Below are positions 53,709-62,307 of a DNA stretch of 64,000 nucleotides, piece after piece (the first letter of the stretch is position 1; each line of letters opens with the position of its first letter). Both the position numbers and the translations under genes were made by a program. The DNA lies in contig NZ_CVRB01000003.1 in NCBI RefSeq assembly GCF_001048695.1, positions 930,001 to 994,000 on the forward strand, in the 5' to 3' direction. The notes beneath the pieces were generated by a model. It had not been told where the DNA came from. It worked only from the letters and a program-made list of their open reading frames with translations, and did not search any database. The DNA comes from Neobacillus massiliamazoniensis. Lineage in GTDB: Bacteria > Bacillota > Bacilli > Bacillales > Cytobacillaceae.

Positions 53709-54713
53709 ATGAGCTTTATTTTTATCCTAACAATTTTAATTGTCATTGGTGCTCTTGTATTTGATTTCATAAATGGTTTCCACGATACGGCAAATGCAAT
53801 TGCAACCTCTGTCTCAACTAAAGCATTAAAACCGCGTCAGGCGATTCTTTTAGCTGCTACCATGAATTTTATTGGTGCCATGACATTTACAGGTGTTGCC
53901 AAATCCATTACAAAGGATATCGTCAACCCTTTTGCACTTTCCCATGGTTCCGTTGTCATATTAGCTGCGTTACTCTCCGCTATCGCGTGGAACTTGATTA
54001 CATGGTATTTTGGAATACCGAGCAGCTCCTCCCATGCCATTATCGGCTCGATTGCTGGGGCAGCTATTGCCGCTGGAGGCTTTTCTGTGCTTAATTACAG
54101 CGGATTTATTAAAATCATTGAAGCACTTATATTATCACCTATTTTAGCTTTTGTACTTGGATATATTATTTATAGTATTTTTAAAGTGGTTTTTAGAAAT
54201 TTTAACTTAACGAAAACGAATCGGAACTTCCGGTTCATTCAAATTGGAACAGCCGCACTTCAATCCTATTCACATGGTACAAATGATGCCCAGAAATCAA
54301 TGGGAATCATCACCTTGGCTCTTATCGCTAACCAATACCTCCCTGCTAACGCAGAAATTCCATTATGGGTTCAAGCGTCTTGTGCGCTGGCAATGGGACT
54401 AGGGACGTCTATTGGCGGTTGGAAAATCATTAAAACAGTTGGCGGGAAAATAATGAAAATCCGCCCAATTAATGGTGTTGCTGCAGACTTAACCGGAGCT
54501 GCGATTATCTTTGGTGCAACGTATATTCATTTACCGGTAAGTACTACCCATGTTATTTCCTCTGGTATACTTGGAGTAGGATCTGCTCATCGTATTAAAG
54601 GTGTAAAATGGGATACGGCTCAACGTATGATCATAACATGGGTAATTACGCTGCCAATTTCAGCCCTAATTGCAGCCTCTATTTACTATATCCTTCATTT
54701 ATTTATTAAATAA
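53709..54713 (+). CDS. pit: Low-affinity inorganic phosphate transporter
   Basis: Pit-family membrane symporter of 334 residues, about ten helices. It carries both halves of the duplicated signature: GFHDTANAIATSVSTKAL (about residues 21-38) and SYSHGTNDAQKSMGII, plus GIPSSSSHAIIGSIAGA and LPVSTTHVISSGILG. It would import metal-phosphate with protons. It is downstream of the DUF47 regulator and followed by a terminator. Confidence 0.94.
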   Translation: MSFIFILTILIVIGALVFDFINGFHDTANAIATSVSTKALKPRQAILLAATMNFIGAMTFTGVAKSITKDIVNPFALSHGSVVILAALLSAIAWNLITWYFGIPSSSSHAIIGSIAGAAIAAGGFSVLNYSGFIKIIEALILSPILAFVLGYIIYSIFKVVFRNFNLTKTNRNFRFIQIGTAALQSYSHGTNDAQKSMGIITLALIANQYLPANAEIPLWVQASCALAMGLGTSIGGWKIIKTVGGKIMKIRPINGVAADLTGAAIIFGATYIHLPVSTTHVISSGILGVGSAHRIKGVKWDTAQRMIITWVITLPISALIAASIYYILHLFIK

Positions 54714-54722
54714 CTGGGATCA

Positions 54723-54757
54723 AATCTTATCGGAGTACTTCGATAAGATTTTTTTTA
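54723..54757 (+). terminator. Terminator of the DUF47-pit operon
   Basis: AATCTTATCG, loop GAGTACTT, CGATAAGATT and a T run. Confidence 0.88.
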
Positions 54758-54780
54758 TTTTATGATTGAAATAATCCATA

Positions 54781-54824
54781 AAAACGAATATTATATTAAA
54801 TGTGTTTAAAAACGTTCGTATTTA
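54781..54824 (+). promoter_or_regulatory. Candidate double PurBox (PurR operator)
   Basis: AAAACGAATATTAT (54781-54794) and AACGTTCGTATTTA (54811-54824) carry CGAA and TTCG cores in convergent orientation with 16 bp between, the layout of B. subtilis PurR boxes. They lie just before a purine permease gene. The CCGAAC consensus is only partly matched. Confidence 0.4.
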
Positions 54825-54836
54825 GGAGTGGAATTC

Positions 54837-56141
54837 TTGTTTAAGCTTAAAGAACATCAAACAAATGTTAAGACAGAAATATTTGCCGGTCTTACAACAT
54901 TTTTAACTATGGTCTATATTGTGGTTGTTAATCCGGTCATCCTTTCTGATGCCGGGGTCCCGTTTCAGCAGGTATTTACCGCAACCATTATTGCAGCTGT
55001 CGTAGGGACTTTATGGATGGGGCTGGTGGCAAACTATCCAATTGCGATTGCTCCTGGAATGGGCCTAAATGCCTTTTTTGCATATTCAGTAGTAGGAACA
55101 CATACCGGAATTAATTACCAAACAGCATTTGCCGCTGTCTTCGTTGCTGGTATTATTTTTGTGATTCTCTCTTTAACCGCGTTTCGTGAGAAATTAATTG
55201 AAGCCATTCCAGACAATTTAAAGTTTGGCATTTCTTCAGGAATCGGCCTTTTCATTGCTTTTATTGGCTTAAAAATGTCTGGTATTATTACGAAAAATCC
55301 CGTCAATCTTGTCGGTCTTGGAAACCTTCATGCACCAGAGGCATTGTTAACAATTGTCGGACTTACGGTAACGCTTATATTAATGACTCTTAGAGTAAAT
55401 GGAGCGATGTTTTTTGGTATGATCATTACCAGTATCATTGCCATTTTCACTGGCCAGCTCCATTTTACAAAAGGTTTTGTTTCCCTTCCATCTCTACCTG
55501 AAGGATTAATCATTACAAACCCATTTGATGCCTTTGGTCAAGTGATTGGTCATAGCTTGTATACGGTAGTATTTTCCTTCTTATTAGTAACAATTTTTGA
55601 TACGACAGGAACAATGGTTGGTGTCGCCCAACAGGCAGGGTTAATGAAAGGAAAATCCTTGCCAAGAGCAAGGCAAGCACTCCTTTCAGATTCAATAGCT
55701 ACCACAATTGGTTCTCTGTTTGGAACTAGCCCAACAACAGCGTTTGTCGAATCTACCAGCGGCGTTGCAACTGGGGGAAGGACAGGCCTGACTTCCGTCA
55801 TTATTGCCGGATTGTTTATCATCTCTGCTTTTTTTGGTCCCCTTGTCGGTGCAGTTTCAGGGATTTCCGCAATTACAGCACCTTCATTGATCATTGTAGG
55901 AAGCTTAATGATGGGAAATATCTCTCGGGTTAAATGGGATGATCTCGACGAAGCCTTCCCTGCCTTTTTAGTGATAATCAGTATGCCATTAACCTCTAGT
56001 ATCTCAACTGGAATTGCTCTTGGATTTATCACGTATCCAATTTTAAAAATTGTGAAGGGGAAATGGCGTGAAGTTCATCCATTAATTTATATTTTTGCTG
56101 TTTTATTCTTTTATCAGTTGGCCTTTTTGCAACATCCATAA
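54837..56141 (+). CDS. NCS2/AzgA-type purine permease (PbuG/PbuO-like)
   Basis: A 434-residue membrane transporter for hypoxanthine, guanine or adenine. Family motifs are TEIFAGLTTFLTMVYIVVVNP, IAPGMGLNAFFAY, FDTTGTMVGVAQQAG and GTSPTTAFVESTSGVATGGRTGL. The TTG at 54837 is eight bases after AGGAG, and FKLKEH is the usual N-terminus; GTG 54828 overlaps the site. Candidate PurR boxes lie upstream; I saw no guanine riboswitch. The exact purine cannot be decided. Confidence 0.9.
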   Translation: MFKLKEHQTNVKTEIFAGLTTFLTMVYIVVVNPVILSDAGVPFQQVFTATIIAAVVGTLWMGLVANYPIAIAPGMGLNAFFAYSVVGTHTGINYQTAFAAVFVAGIIFVILSLTAFREKLIEAIPDNLKFGISSGIGLFIAFIGLKMSGIITKNPVNLVGLGNLHAPEALLTIVGLTVTLILMTLRVNGAMFFGMIITSIIAIFTGQLHFTKGFVSLPSLPEGLIITNPFDAFGQVIGHSLYTVVFSFLLVTIFDTTGTMVGVAQQAGLMKGKSLPRARQALLSDSIATTIGSLFGTSPTTAFVESTSGVATGGRTGLTSVIIAGLFIISAFFGPLVGAVSGISAITAPSLIIVGSLMMGNISRVKWDDLDEAFPAFLVIISMPLTSSISTGIALGFITYPILKIVKGKWREVHPLIYIFAVLFFYQLAFLQHP

Positions 56142-56142
56142 T

Positions 56143-56505
56143 GAAAAGCGCAAGCGCCTTGGTCAGCCCCGATATAGGGAGACTTGGGCACTGATAAGTG
56201 CCTTAGTCTCCCTTAATGCGCAGAGAAGGCGTTAGCCTTCAGTAGCCAAGTGCAAGACGAGCCGTCAGGATGCCACACCACTGCAAAATCATCTTTGCAG
56301 GCATGCGACGAGGTGAACAATAACTTCTCCGATTTTGCTTTGCCGCAGGAGCAAGAATCAATTTATTTAATAAAAATAAATTGGCTTGTGACCTCGAGGG
56401 GCTAGGCGCTCCGCCTAAAAACTCGCGTTTTTAGGCGTGCGAGGTATCGCTTTCGAAGCTTACTCTTATGGAGCTAGACAATTATCGAAGTCGAATTTTA
56501 TACAT
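56143..56505. repeat. R3-family repeat, large copy
   Basis: Starts AAAAGCGCAAGCGCCTTGGT after the permease stop. It has internal palindromic pieces (GAGACTTGGGCACTGATAAG with CTTAGTCTCCC; GGCGTTAGCC), CTCGAGGGGCTAGGCGC, and ends TAGACAATTATCGAAGTCGA. The ends match the 51348 copy, while the middle is different and longer, so the family varies internally. Confidence 0.75.
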
Positions 56506-56523
56506 CCTATTAGACAAGAAAAG

Positions 56524-56558
56524 CCCAAGATGAAAATGAAAGTTCATCTTGGGTTTTT
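56524..56558 (+). terminator. Terminator downstream of the purine permease
   Basis: CCCAAGATGAA and TTCATCTTGGG pair around AATGAAAG, followed by T. The R3 repeat lies between the permease stop and this terminator. Confidence 0.88.
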
Positions 56559-56584
56559 CTTTTACCTAATTTTCCCCTAGAACA

Positions 56585-56812
56585 GGCACGTAAAACGATT
56601 TACGTGACTAAAATCATTCATTTTTCCCGAGATCGGGCACTTAAAACGATTTACGTGACCGAAATCATCCATTTCCCCAAATCCAGGCACGTAAAACGAT
56701 TTACGTGACCGAATTCATTCATTTTCCCCAAATCCAGGCACGTAAAACGATTTACGTGACCGAATTCATTCATTTTCCCCAAATCCAGGCACGTAAAACG
56801 ATTTACGTAACC
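56585..56812. repeat. Tandem array B, 5 copies of about 51 bp
   Basis: Copies start at 56587, 56638, 56688, 56739 and 56790. Each begins with the hairpin CACGTAAAACGATTTACGTG (8-bp perfect stem, four-base loop); the second copy has one change. The remainder, ACCGAATTCATTCATTTTCC then CCAAATCCAGG, is also conserved, so there are no unique spacers. Array C follows immediately. The 1179-bp gap 56142-57320 holds R3, a terminator, arrays B and C and the swrC promoter. Confidence 0.88.
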
Positions 56813-56814
56813 AT

Positions 56815-57150
56815 TGAGAAAGCTTATCAACGCCCTTTTCATGTTTAATAGAGGCTTTCGGGCTTTGACAAGGCTCATCAACGCCCTTTTTCATGTTTTA
56901 GGAGGCTTTCGGGCATTGAGAAAGCTCATCAACGCCCTTTTTCCTGTTTTATGGAGGCTTTCGGGCTTTGACAGAGCTTATCAACGCCCTTTTTCATGTA
57001 TCATGGAGGCTTTCGGGCACTGACAAGGCTCATCAACGCCCTTTTTCATGTTTTATGGAGACTTTCGGGCTTTGACAAGGCTCATCAACGCCCTTTTTCA
57101 TGTTTTATGGAGGCTTTCGGGCATTGACAAGACTTATCAACACCCTTTTT
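56815..57150. repeat. Tandem array C, 7 copies of 51-52 bp
   Basis: The motif CAACGCCC recurs at 56828, 56879, 56930, 56982, 57034, 57086 and 57138, giving a period of 51, 51, then 52 bp. Each unit contains GCCCTTTTTCATGTTTTATG and GAGGCTTTCGGGC, where GCCC and GGGC may pair. Copies vary at a few positions. It abuts array B head-to-tail although the unit sequence is different. Confidence 0.88.
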
Positions 57151-57320
57151 CCTGTATTATGGGAACAATCGGTCATCGAGAGTGCTCTCTCCCCTTTTCT
57201 AGACAATGGAGCTAAGAAATATGAGAATATTATGATTTGAAATAGTTTTATTTTTCAATCCATTCATGGTAAAATTGCATAGTTATAGGAAATTTAACCA
57301 AATTGGAGGGGAAATTTATT

Positions 57321-60300
57321 ATGTCTTGGTTAACAAAATGGGCCTTTAGTAACAAATCTGCTGTTACAATTATGGCATTACTGGTCCTAACAATGGGGAT
57401 TATCAGTTATACAACCTTACCAATGGAATTCTTACCTGCAGCTGATAATCCTCAAGTATCCGTTATCGTCATGGGGCAAGGAACTGACTCTAAAACTATG
57501 GAAAGTCAAGTAACAGAACCAATTGAAAATGCTGTCGCTGGTACGAAGGGAAAAACGAATATATTTTCAACAACTGGTGATGGTTTTTCTAAAATAGACA
57601 TCAATTTCGAATCAAAAACTGATATGAAAGTGGCAAAGCAGGAAGTCCAAGAATCACTCAGTAATGTTCAACTTCCGGCAAATGTCTCAAAGCCAACAGT
57701 CGTTCAACTAAACACCTCAATGATTCCTATTTCAGAGATTTCAGTTACCTTTAAAGATGGGCTTACCCCTGATAACTTAAAATTTGCCGAAAAGAAAATA
57801 GTCCCTTATATGAAAGATATTAAAGGTGTTTCTTCCATTCAAACCTATGGTATGTCGACCTCTTATGTTTCAATAAAGGTGAATAATGAATTATTGGCAC
57901 AAAAACATGTATCCCTTCAATCTGTTTTAGAAGTTTTACAAGGACAGAATAGCGCTGTTTCAGTTGGTGAAAAAACGATCGACGGGAAAGCCAGCAATAT
58001 TAAAGTGATTGGTAATATCGATTCCTTAACAAAAATTGAAAACCTATCAGTAGCAGAAAATATAAATTTAAAGGATATTGCCTCTGTCGAAGTACATAAA
58101 CCTGAAGGAACTTTAACAAGAATCAATGGTGCAGATGGGTTGGTGTTAGTTGTTACAAAGGACAGTCAATCTAATGCAGTTACTATTAGTAAAAAGCTCA
58201 AAGAGGCTACAAAAGAAATAAATAAGAAATATGATCAAGTAGAAACTAAAGTGATTGTCGCGACCGCAGACATGGTCGAACAATCCGTCACTTCGATGAT
58301 GAAGGAAGTGTTAGTTGGAGCTTTATTTGCAACGATTGTAATCATGCTCTTTTTACGAAATATACGCTCTACCTTCATTACTATTGTTTCCATACCATTA
58401 TCATTAGCTTTCACTCTTTTCTTACTGTCGCGTTCCGGTGTTACCTTAAACATCTTGACGTTAGGCGGTGTTGCCGTTGCAGTAGGCCGATTAGTAGATG
58501 ATAGTATTGTTGTCATTGAAAATATTTTCCGAAAAATGCAAAATGAAAAGTTTTCGATAAAATTAATTGTCGAAGCAGCAAAAGAGGTTTCTACTGCCAT
58601 AACTGCTTCTACATTAACGACAGTAGCCGTCTTCTTACCAATTGGTCTTGTCAACGGCGGTTTACAGGACTTCTTAATGCCATTTGCCTTAACCATTACC
58701 TATTCCTTGCTTTCATCACTGATCGTTGCACTTACGGTTGTTCCATTAATGAGTGCAGGTCTACTAAAAAATGCAAAGCTGCATCAACATAAACCATCGG
58801 TTAAGTTTATGAGATTGGTAACATGGTCGCTTAATCATAAATGGGTCGTCCTAACATTATCCTTTGTACTATTTGTTGGCTCAATTAGCGCTTATGTTGT
58901 CATGCCAAAAGGGGCAGTCGATCGATCTTCAGCAGATTTTGTTCAGGTTGTATTAAATTATCCGAATGATACACCAATTGAAAAAGTAAAAGCAGGAACA
59001 CTAGAGTTGGAAAAATATCTTTTGGATCTGAAGGAAGTCAAGGGTGAATTCACAACACTTGGAAACAATGCTGATGCGGCAAGATTTGGAGCTGTTGACT
59101 CCCCTACAAAAGCTTCCTATACTATTCTTCTTAAAGATAAAAAAGATACCGACAATGTCATAAAAAAAATCAACAATCAAAAGGAAAAATATCCTAACGC
59201 TACCTTAACAGCTGCTGCTTCTTCATTAATGGGTGGTGGAGCACCACAAATCACAATTGATGTAGTTGGGGACCAATTAAATAACTTAGAGCAGGCTTCC
59301 CAAAAAATAAAAGATAAAATTAAAAACATTAATGGAATTGAAAAAATCGAAACAAATGAGGATGATAAGAAGGCCGTTTATTCAATCGAAGTGGATCCTA
59401 CAAAGGGGAATCCAGTTCAAGTTGCTCAGCAGCTTTCTGTTATGTTAAACAAAACTCCACTTGGTGCAGTTAATTTAAACGACCAGAAAACTGTTGTTTA
59501 TCTTGAACCTGTACTAGATCCGAAATCAGCGGATGAGTTAAAAAATATTCCTGTCATGATGCCCACAGGAATGGTACCAGTTGCTTCAATTGCACACTTA
59601 AATAAAGAGGAAAAGCCGTCAAACCAATTCCATAAGGACGGAGACCCTTATCTTCGGATAACAGCAACAGTAGATGCGAAAAAACTCTCTGATATTTCAA
59701 CTGAAATAAATAACATCATTTTTGGAGACAAAAAAAATCAAAAGGGTTTAAAATTTGCAGATGGTGTGAAAATATACGTTGGTGGTGCCAGTTCCCAGCA
59801 AGCGGATGATTTCACAGATTTATTTACCACGATGCTTGTTTCGATCGGAATCGTCTTTTTAATCATGGTCATTACCTTTAAATCCATCCGAACACCGATT
59901 GCCATTTTATGTTCATTACCCCTTGCGGCGGTTGGCGCTATTGTAGGCTTATTGGTTAGCAGAATTACCGTAGATATTACCGCCCTGCTAGGTGCCTTAA
60001 TGCTGATAGGAATCGTCGTTACCAATGCGATTGTATTATTAGACAGGGTTAAGCAAAATGAGAAAAAAATGATAATCCGAGACGCGATTGTCGAAGCAAC
60101 AGCGGTTCGAATGAGGCCGATTCTAATGACGGCTGTTGCGACAATTTCAGCGATGATCCCACTATTGCTAAAAAAGGCCGAAACAGGAAATCTCGTGTCC
60201 CAAAGCCTTGCAATTGTCGTCATCGGCGGACTAAGTATTGCAACATTATTAACACTAATCGTCATTCCTGTGGTCTACGAATTGTTCCATTTTAAAAAAT

Positions 60301-60350
60301 CTAAGAAACAGAGAATACAAAAAACAAATTCTAATGAGTTGTCACTATAA
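57321..60350 (+). CDS. swrC: RND-family efflux pump (SwrC/AcrB-like)
   Basis: A 1009-residue inner-membrane, proton-driven efflux transporter with two repeats of six helices and two large external loops. Helix 1 is followed by TLPMEFLPAADNPQVSV. The helix-4 region has GGVAVAVGRLVDDSIVVIEN with paired Asp residues typical of RND pumps; the second half has LLGALMLIGIVVTNAIVLLDRVKQ. In B. subtilis SwrC (YerP) exports surfactin and is the closest match I know; other lipophilic substrates are possible. GGAGGGG lies nine bases before ATG 57321. No adaptor gene is adjacent. Confidence 0.85.
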   Translation: MSWLTKWAFSNKSAVTIMALLVLTMGIISYTTLPMEFLPAADNPQVSVIVMGQGTDSKTMESQVTEPIENAVAGTKGKTNIFSTTGDGFSKIDINFESKTDMKVAKQEVQESLSNVQLPANVSKPTVVQLNTSMIPISEISVTFKDGLTPDNLKFAEKKIVPYMKDIKGVSSIQTYGMSTSYVSIKVNNELLAQKHVSLQSVLEVLQGQNSAVSVGEKTIDGKASNIKVIGNIDSLTKIENLSVAENINLKDIASVEVHKPEGTLTRINGADGLVLVVTKDSQSNAVTISKKLKEATKEINKKYDQVETKVIVATADMVEQSVTSMMKEVLVGALFATIVIMLFLRNIRSTFITIVSIPLSLAFTLFLLSRSGVTLNILTLGGVAVAVGRLVDDSIVVIENIFRKMQNEKFSIKLIVEAAKEVSTAITASTLTTVAVFLPIGLVNGGLQDFLMPFALTITYSLLSSLIVALTVVPLMSAGLLKNAKLHQHKPSVKFMRLVTWSLNHKWVVLTLSFVLFVGSISAYVVMPKGAVDRSSADFVQVVLNYPNDTPIEKVKAGTLELEKYLLDLKEVKGEFTTLGNNADAARFGAVDSPTKASYTILLKDKKDTDNVIKKINNQKEKYPNATLTAAASSLMGGGAPQITIDVVGDQLNNLEQASQKIKDKIKNINGIEKIETNEDDKKAVYSIEVDPTKGNPVQVAQQLSVMLNKTPLGAVNLNDQKTVVYLEPVLDPKSADELKNIPVMMPTGMVPVASIAHLNKEEKPSNQFHKDGDPYLRITATVDAKKLSDISTEINNIIFGDKKNQKGLKFADGVKIYVGGASSQQADDFTDLFTTMLVSIGIVFLIMVITFKSIRTPIAILCSLPLAAVGAIVGLLVSRITVDITALLGALMLIGIVVTNAIVLLDRVKQNEKKMIIRDAIVEATAVRMRPILMTAVATISAMIPLLLKKAETGNLVSQSLAIVVIGGLSIATLLTLIVIPVVYELFHFKKSKKQRIQKTNSNELSL

Positions 60351-60414
60351 ATTAGAACGACTGGCAGCCTTTTCCGGTGTTTCCTTTCTAGTTATGAATC
60401 ATTTACAAATGACA

Positions 60415-60448
60415 CAAAAAAGAACCGACAGAGAATCTGTCGGTTCTT
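60415..60448 (-). terminator. Terminator shared by deoC-xapX and the RND gene
   Basis: AAGAACCGACAGA and TCTGTCGGTTCTT form a perfect 13-bp stem with loop GAA. The T tract lies on the minus-strand side, so it mainly ends the deoC transcript. Confidence 0.82.
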
Positions 60449-60465
60449 GCAATTTATATTTAAAA

Positions 60466-60639
60466 TTATGAATGATGAATCAATTTCGTTATCCAATCAA
60501 CAATAACGCCGCCAAAGTAAACGCCAAAAATACCAACAACTGCTGAAAATACTGGAGGTGCAGGTATTGGAAGCTTCAAAAATTTAAACACTATACCTAC
60601 AAGTATTCCAGCGACCAATGACATAATTACTTCTTTCAT
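60466..60639 (-). CDS. XapX (DUF1427)-like small membrane protein
   Basis: A 57-residue protein with two hydrophobic helices: IMSLVAGILVGIVFKFLKLP, then PIPAPPVFSAVVGIFGVYFG. The P-x-P-A-P-P-x-F motif between the helices is that of XapX/DUF1427 proteins, of unknown function. It starts 20 bp after the deoC stop, with a GGGTG site upstream, and ends before a strong terminator, so it is co-transcribed with deoC. In other bacteria XapX lies beside xanthosine or nucleoside genes, agreeing with deoxyribose metabolism. Confidence 0.75.
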   Translation of the reverse strand: MKEVIMSLVAGILVGIVFKFLKLPIPAPPVFSAVVGIFGVYFGGVIVDWITKLIHHS

Positions 60640-60659
60640 CTAATTCACCCGCCACAAAA

Positions 60660-61334
60660 TTAATAATTGCTGTGTGAAAGTTCACCCTTTGCAATCGAAA
60701 CACCGGAACTTGCACCGATCCGAGTAGCTCCAGCCTCAACCATTGCTAGTGCATCTTCACGGCTCCGAACTCCACCTGATGCTTTCACACCAATTGTAGG
60801 ACCTACCGTTTTTCTCATTAGACGAATATCTTCAACTGTTGCACCACCTGTTGAAAAACCGGTTGAAGTTTTAACAAAATCTGCGCCGGCCTTAACAGAA
60901 AGCTCACAAGCTGTTACTTTTTCTTCATTCGTTAAAAGACATGCTTCGATAATAACCTTTGTTAACGCTTTTCCTTTTGCAGCTTCAACAACAGCACGGA
61001 TATCTCTTTCCACTAATTCATCCTGCCCATCTTTCAGTGCCGCAATGTTAATAACCATATCTACTTCTGTTGCCCCGTTTTCAATGGCATTTTTCGCTTC
61101 GAAAGCTTTTGTTTCAGTTGTAGATGCTCCAAGTGGGAAACCGATTACCGTACACACTTTTACCTCTGGAGTTTCAGCGAGCAGCTCTGCAGCCGTTTTT
61201 ACCCATACAGGGTTGACACAAACAGATGCAAACTTATATTGTTTTGCCTCTTCCACTAATGTTAAGATTTGTTCCTTTGTTGCGTCAGCTTTCAATAAAG
61301 TATGATCAATCATATTAACAATATTTTGAGACAT
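60660..61334 (-). CDS. deoC: Deoxyribose-phosphate aldolase
   Basis: Class-I aldolase that splits 2-deoxyribose 5-phosphate into glyceraldehyde 3-phosphate and acetaldehyde. It has 224 residues, the normal length. The Schiff-base Lys155 is in [16 protein letters not shown], with Asp92 (TEVDMVIN) and Lys184 (GVKASGG) completing the site. ATG 61334 follows AGGAG. Three ACATTTGT motifs upstream may be a DeoR-type operator. nupC and pdp are not in the window. Confidence 0.96.
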   Translation of the reverse strand: MSQNIVNMIDHTLLKADATKEQILTLVEEAKQYKFASVCVNPVWVKTAAELLAETPEVKVCTVIGFPLGASTTETKAFEAKNAIENGATEVDMVINIAALKDGQDELVERDIRAVVEAAKGKALTKVIIEACLLTNEEKVTACELSVKAGADFVKTSTGFSTGGATVEDIRLMRKTVGPTIGVKASGGVRSREDALAMVEAGATRIGASSGVSIAKGELSHSNY

Positions 61335-61412
61335 TTTAGATGCTCCTCCTATTTTTAAAAAAAAGATAGTTTATTATTCACTTTCAATTCCTAATGTTAC
61401 TATATCAAACAA

Positions 61413-61529
61413 TTGAACATTTGTAACTACTGTTTTGAACAAATGTAAAAAATTCTACATAATTGGCCTATAACAGCATATGTTTTTGTAATTTTAGGAA
61501 AATTAACAATAACCTTTTACATTTGTAAA
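61413..61529 (-). promoter_or_regulatory. Candidate DeoR-type operator region of deoC
   Basis: ACATTTGT occurs at 61417-61424, inverted as ACAAATGT at 61439-61446, and again within the palindrome TTTACATTTGTAAA (61516-61529). TTGAACA occurs twice (61413-61419, 61436-61442), recalling the ATTGAA half-sites of B. subtilis DeoR. The 424-bp gap 61335-61758 holds these sites and an R1 repeat. Confidence 0.4.
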
Positions 61530-61649
61530 ATAAATAGTGAACAGATTTCATCCCAGTATCTTCCACCACTAAAAAGAAGAATTACAAAGGAAATCCTGTC
61601 AGGAAGAATATAAACTAACCAAAAATGGCTCAAAAAAAAGATGTACAAA

Positions 61650-61755
61650 AGCAAAGAGTCAGACCCCTCAACCTACAATATATAGCTGAATTTTGCATAA
61701 TAAGCAGTTATATATTGAGTGTTAAGCGAGAGGTCAGACTCTTTTTGGGCACCCT
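61650..61755. repeat. Dispersed palindromic element R1, copy 3
   Basis: AAGCAAAGAGTCAGACCCCT with CAATATATAGCTG on the left, ATATATTGAGTG and GAGAGGTCAGACTCTTTTTG then GGCACCCTCT on the right. It follows the stop of the oxidoreductase gamma-subunit gene by a few bases and may be its terminator. Confidence 0.7.
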
Positions 61756-61758
61756 CTA

Positions 61759-62307
61759 CTATTTCATTTGAAATTGGACAAGTGAAGCGCCTTTTTCCAA
61801 TGCCAGTTTGTTTATATCAATTAAATGATGTTTATCTGCACCTAGAACTTTTTTTAATGACTCTACAATTGAATCTATGGAAACAATTTTAGTATATTCC
61901 AGGAATGAGCCTAACAAAATTATATTGGCTACACGGGAGTTGCCAAGGTCATTTGCCAAATCGGTCGCATTTATTTCAATAATTTTAATATCGGTTCTCT
62001 CTGATAGCCTGACAACCATAGATGAATTAATTATTAACAGCCCCCCTGGCCGGATTCGTGGTTCAAATTTATCAAACGAAGGATTATTTAGAACAATGGC
62101 TGTTGTTGGAGATGTGACCAGCGGTGAGCCTACCGGTTCATCGCTGATGACAACAGCACAATTGGCCGTTCCGCCTCGCTGTTCCGGTCCATAAGAGGGA
62201 AGCCATGAGACACCTTTTCCTTCGATCATCCCAGCATAGGCGATTAATTGTCCCATCGACATAACGCCCTGCCCGCCAAAGCCTGCAATGATAATTTCTT
62301 CTAGCAT
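61759..62307 (-). CDS. 2-oxoacid:acceptor oxidoreductase gamma subunit
   Basis: A 182-residue gamma subunit of a thiamine-diphosphate, CoA-acylating 2-oxoacid:ferredoxin-type oxidoreductase. It shows [20 protein letters not shown] at the start and [19 protein letters not shown]. The complex converts 2-oxoacids (2-oxoisovalerate or 2-oxoglutarate) to acyl-CoA. Its start lies inside the end of the beta gene (7-bp overlap), implying translational coupling. The exact 2-oxoacid is open. Confidence 0.88.
   Translation of the reverse strand: MLEEIIIAGFGGQGVMSMGQLIAYAGMIEGKGVSWLPSYGPEQRGGTANCAVVISDEPVGSPLVTSPTTAIVLNNPSFDKFEPRIRPGGLLIINSSMVVRLSERTDIKIIEINATDLANDLGNSRVANIILLGSFLEYTKIVSIDSIVESLKKVLGADKHHLIDINKLALEKGASLVQFQMK

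Noticed and set aside
56651..57023. Two small ORFs across the tandem arrays
   Set aside because: They are open only because the 51-bp period equals 17 codons. They have no ribosome sites, and the translated repeats have no recognisable protein character.
56585..57150. CRISPR-like array
   Set aside because: The whole 51-52 bp unit is conserved with no unique spacers, and no cas gene is near; these are plain tandem repeats.
60667..61305. 212-codon ORF antisense to deoC
   Set aside because: deoC on the other strand has intact catalytic residues and a ribosome site; the antisense ORF has neither.
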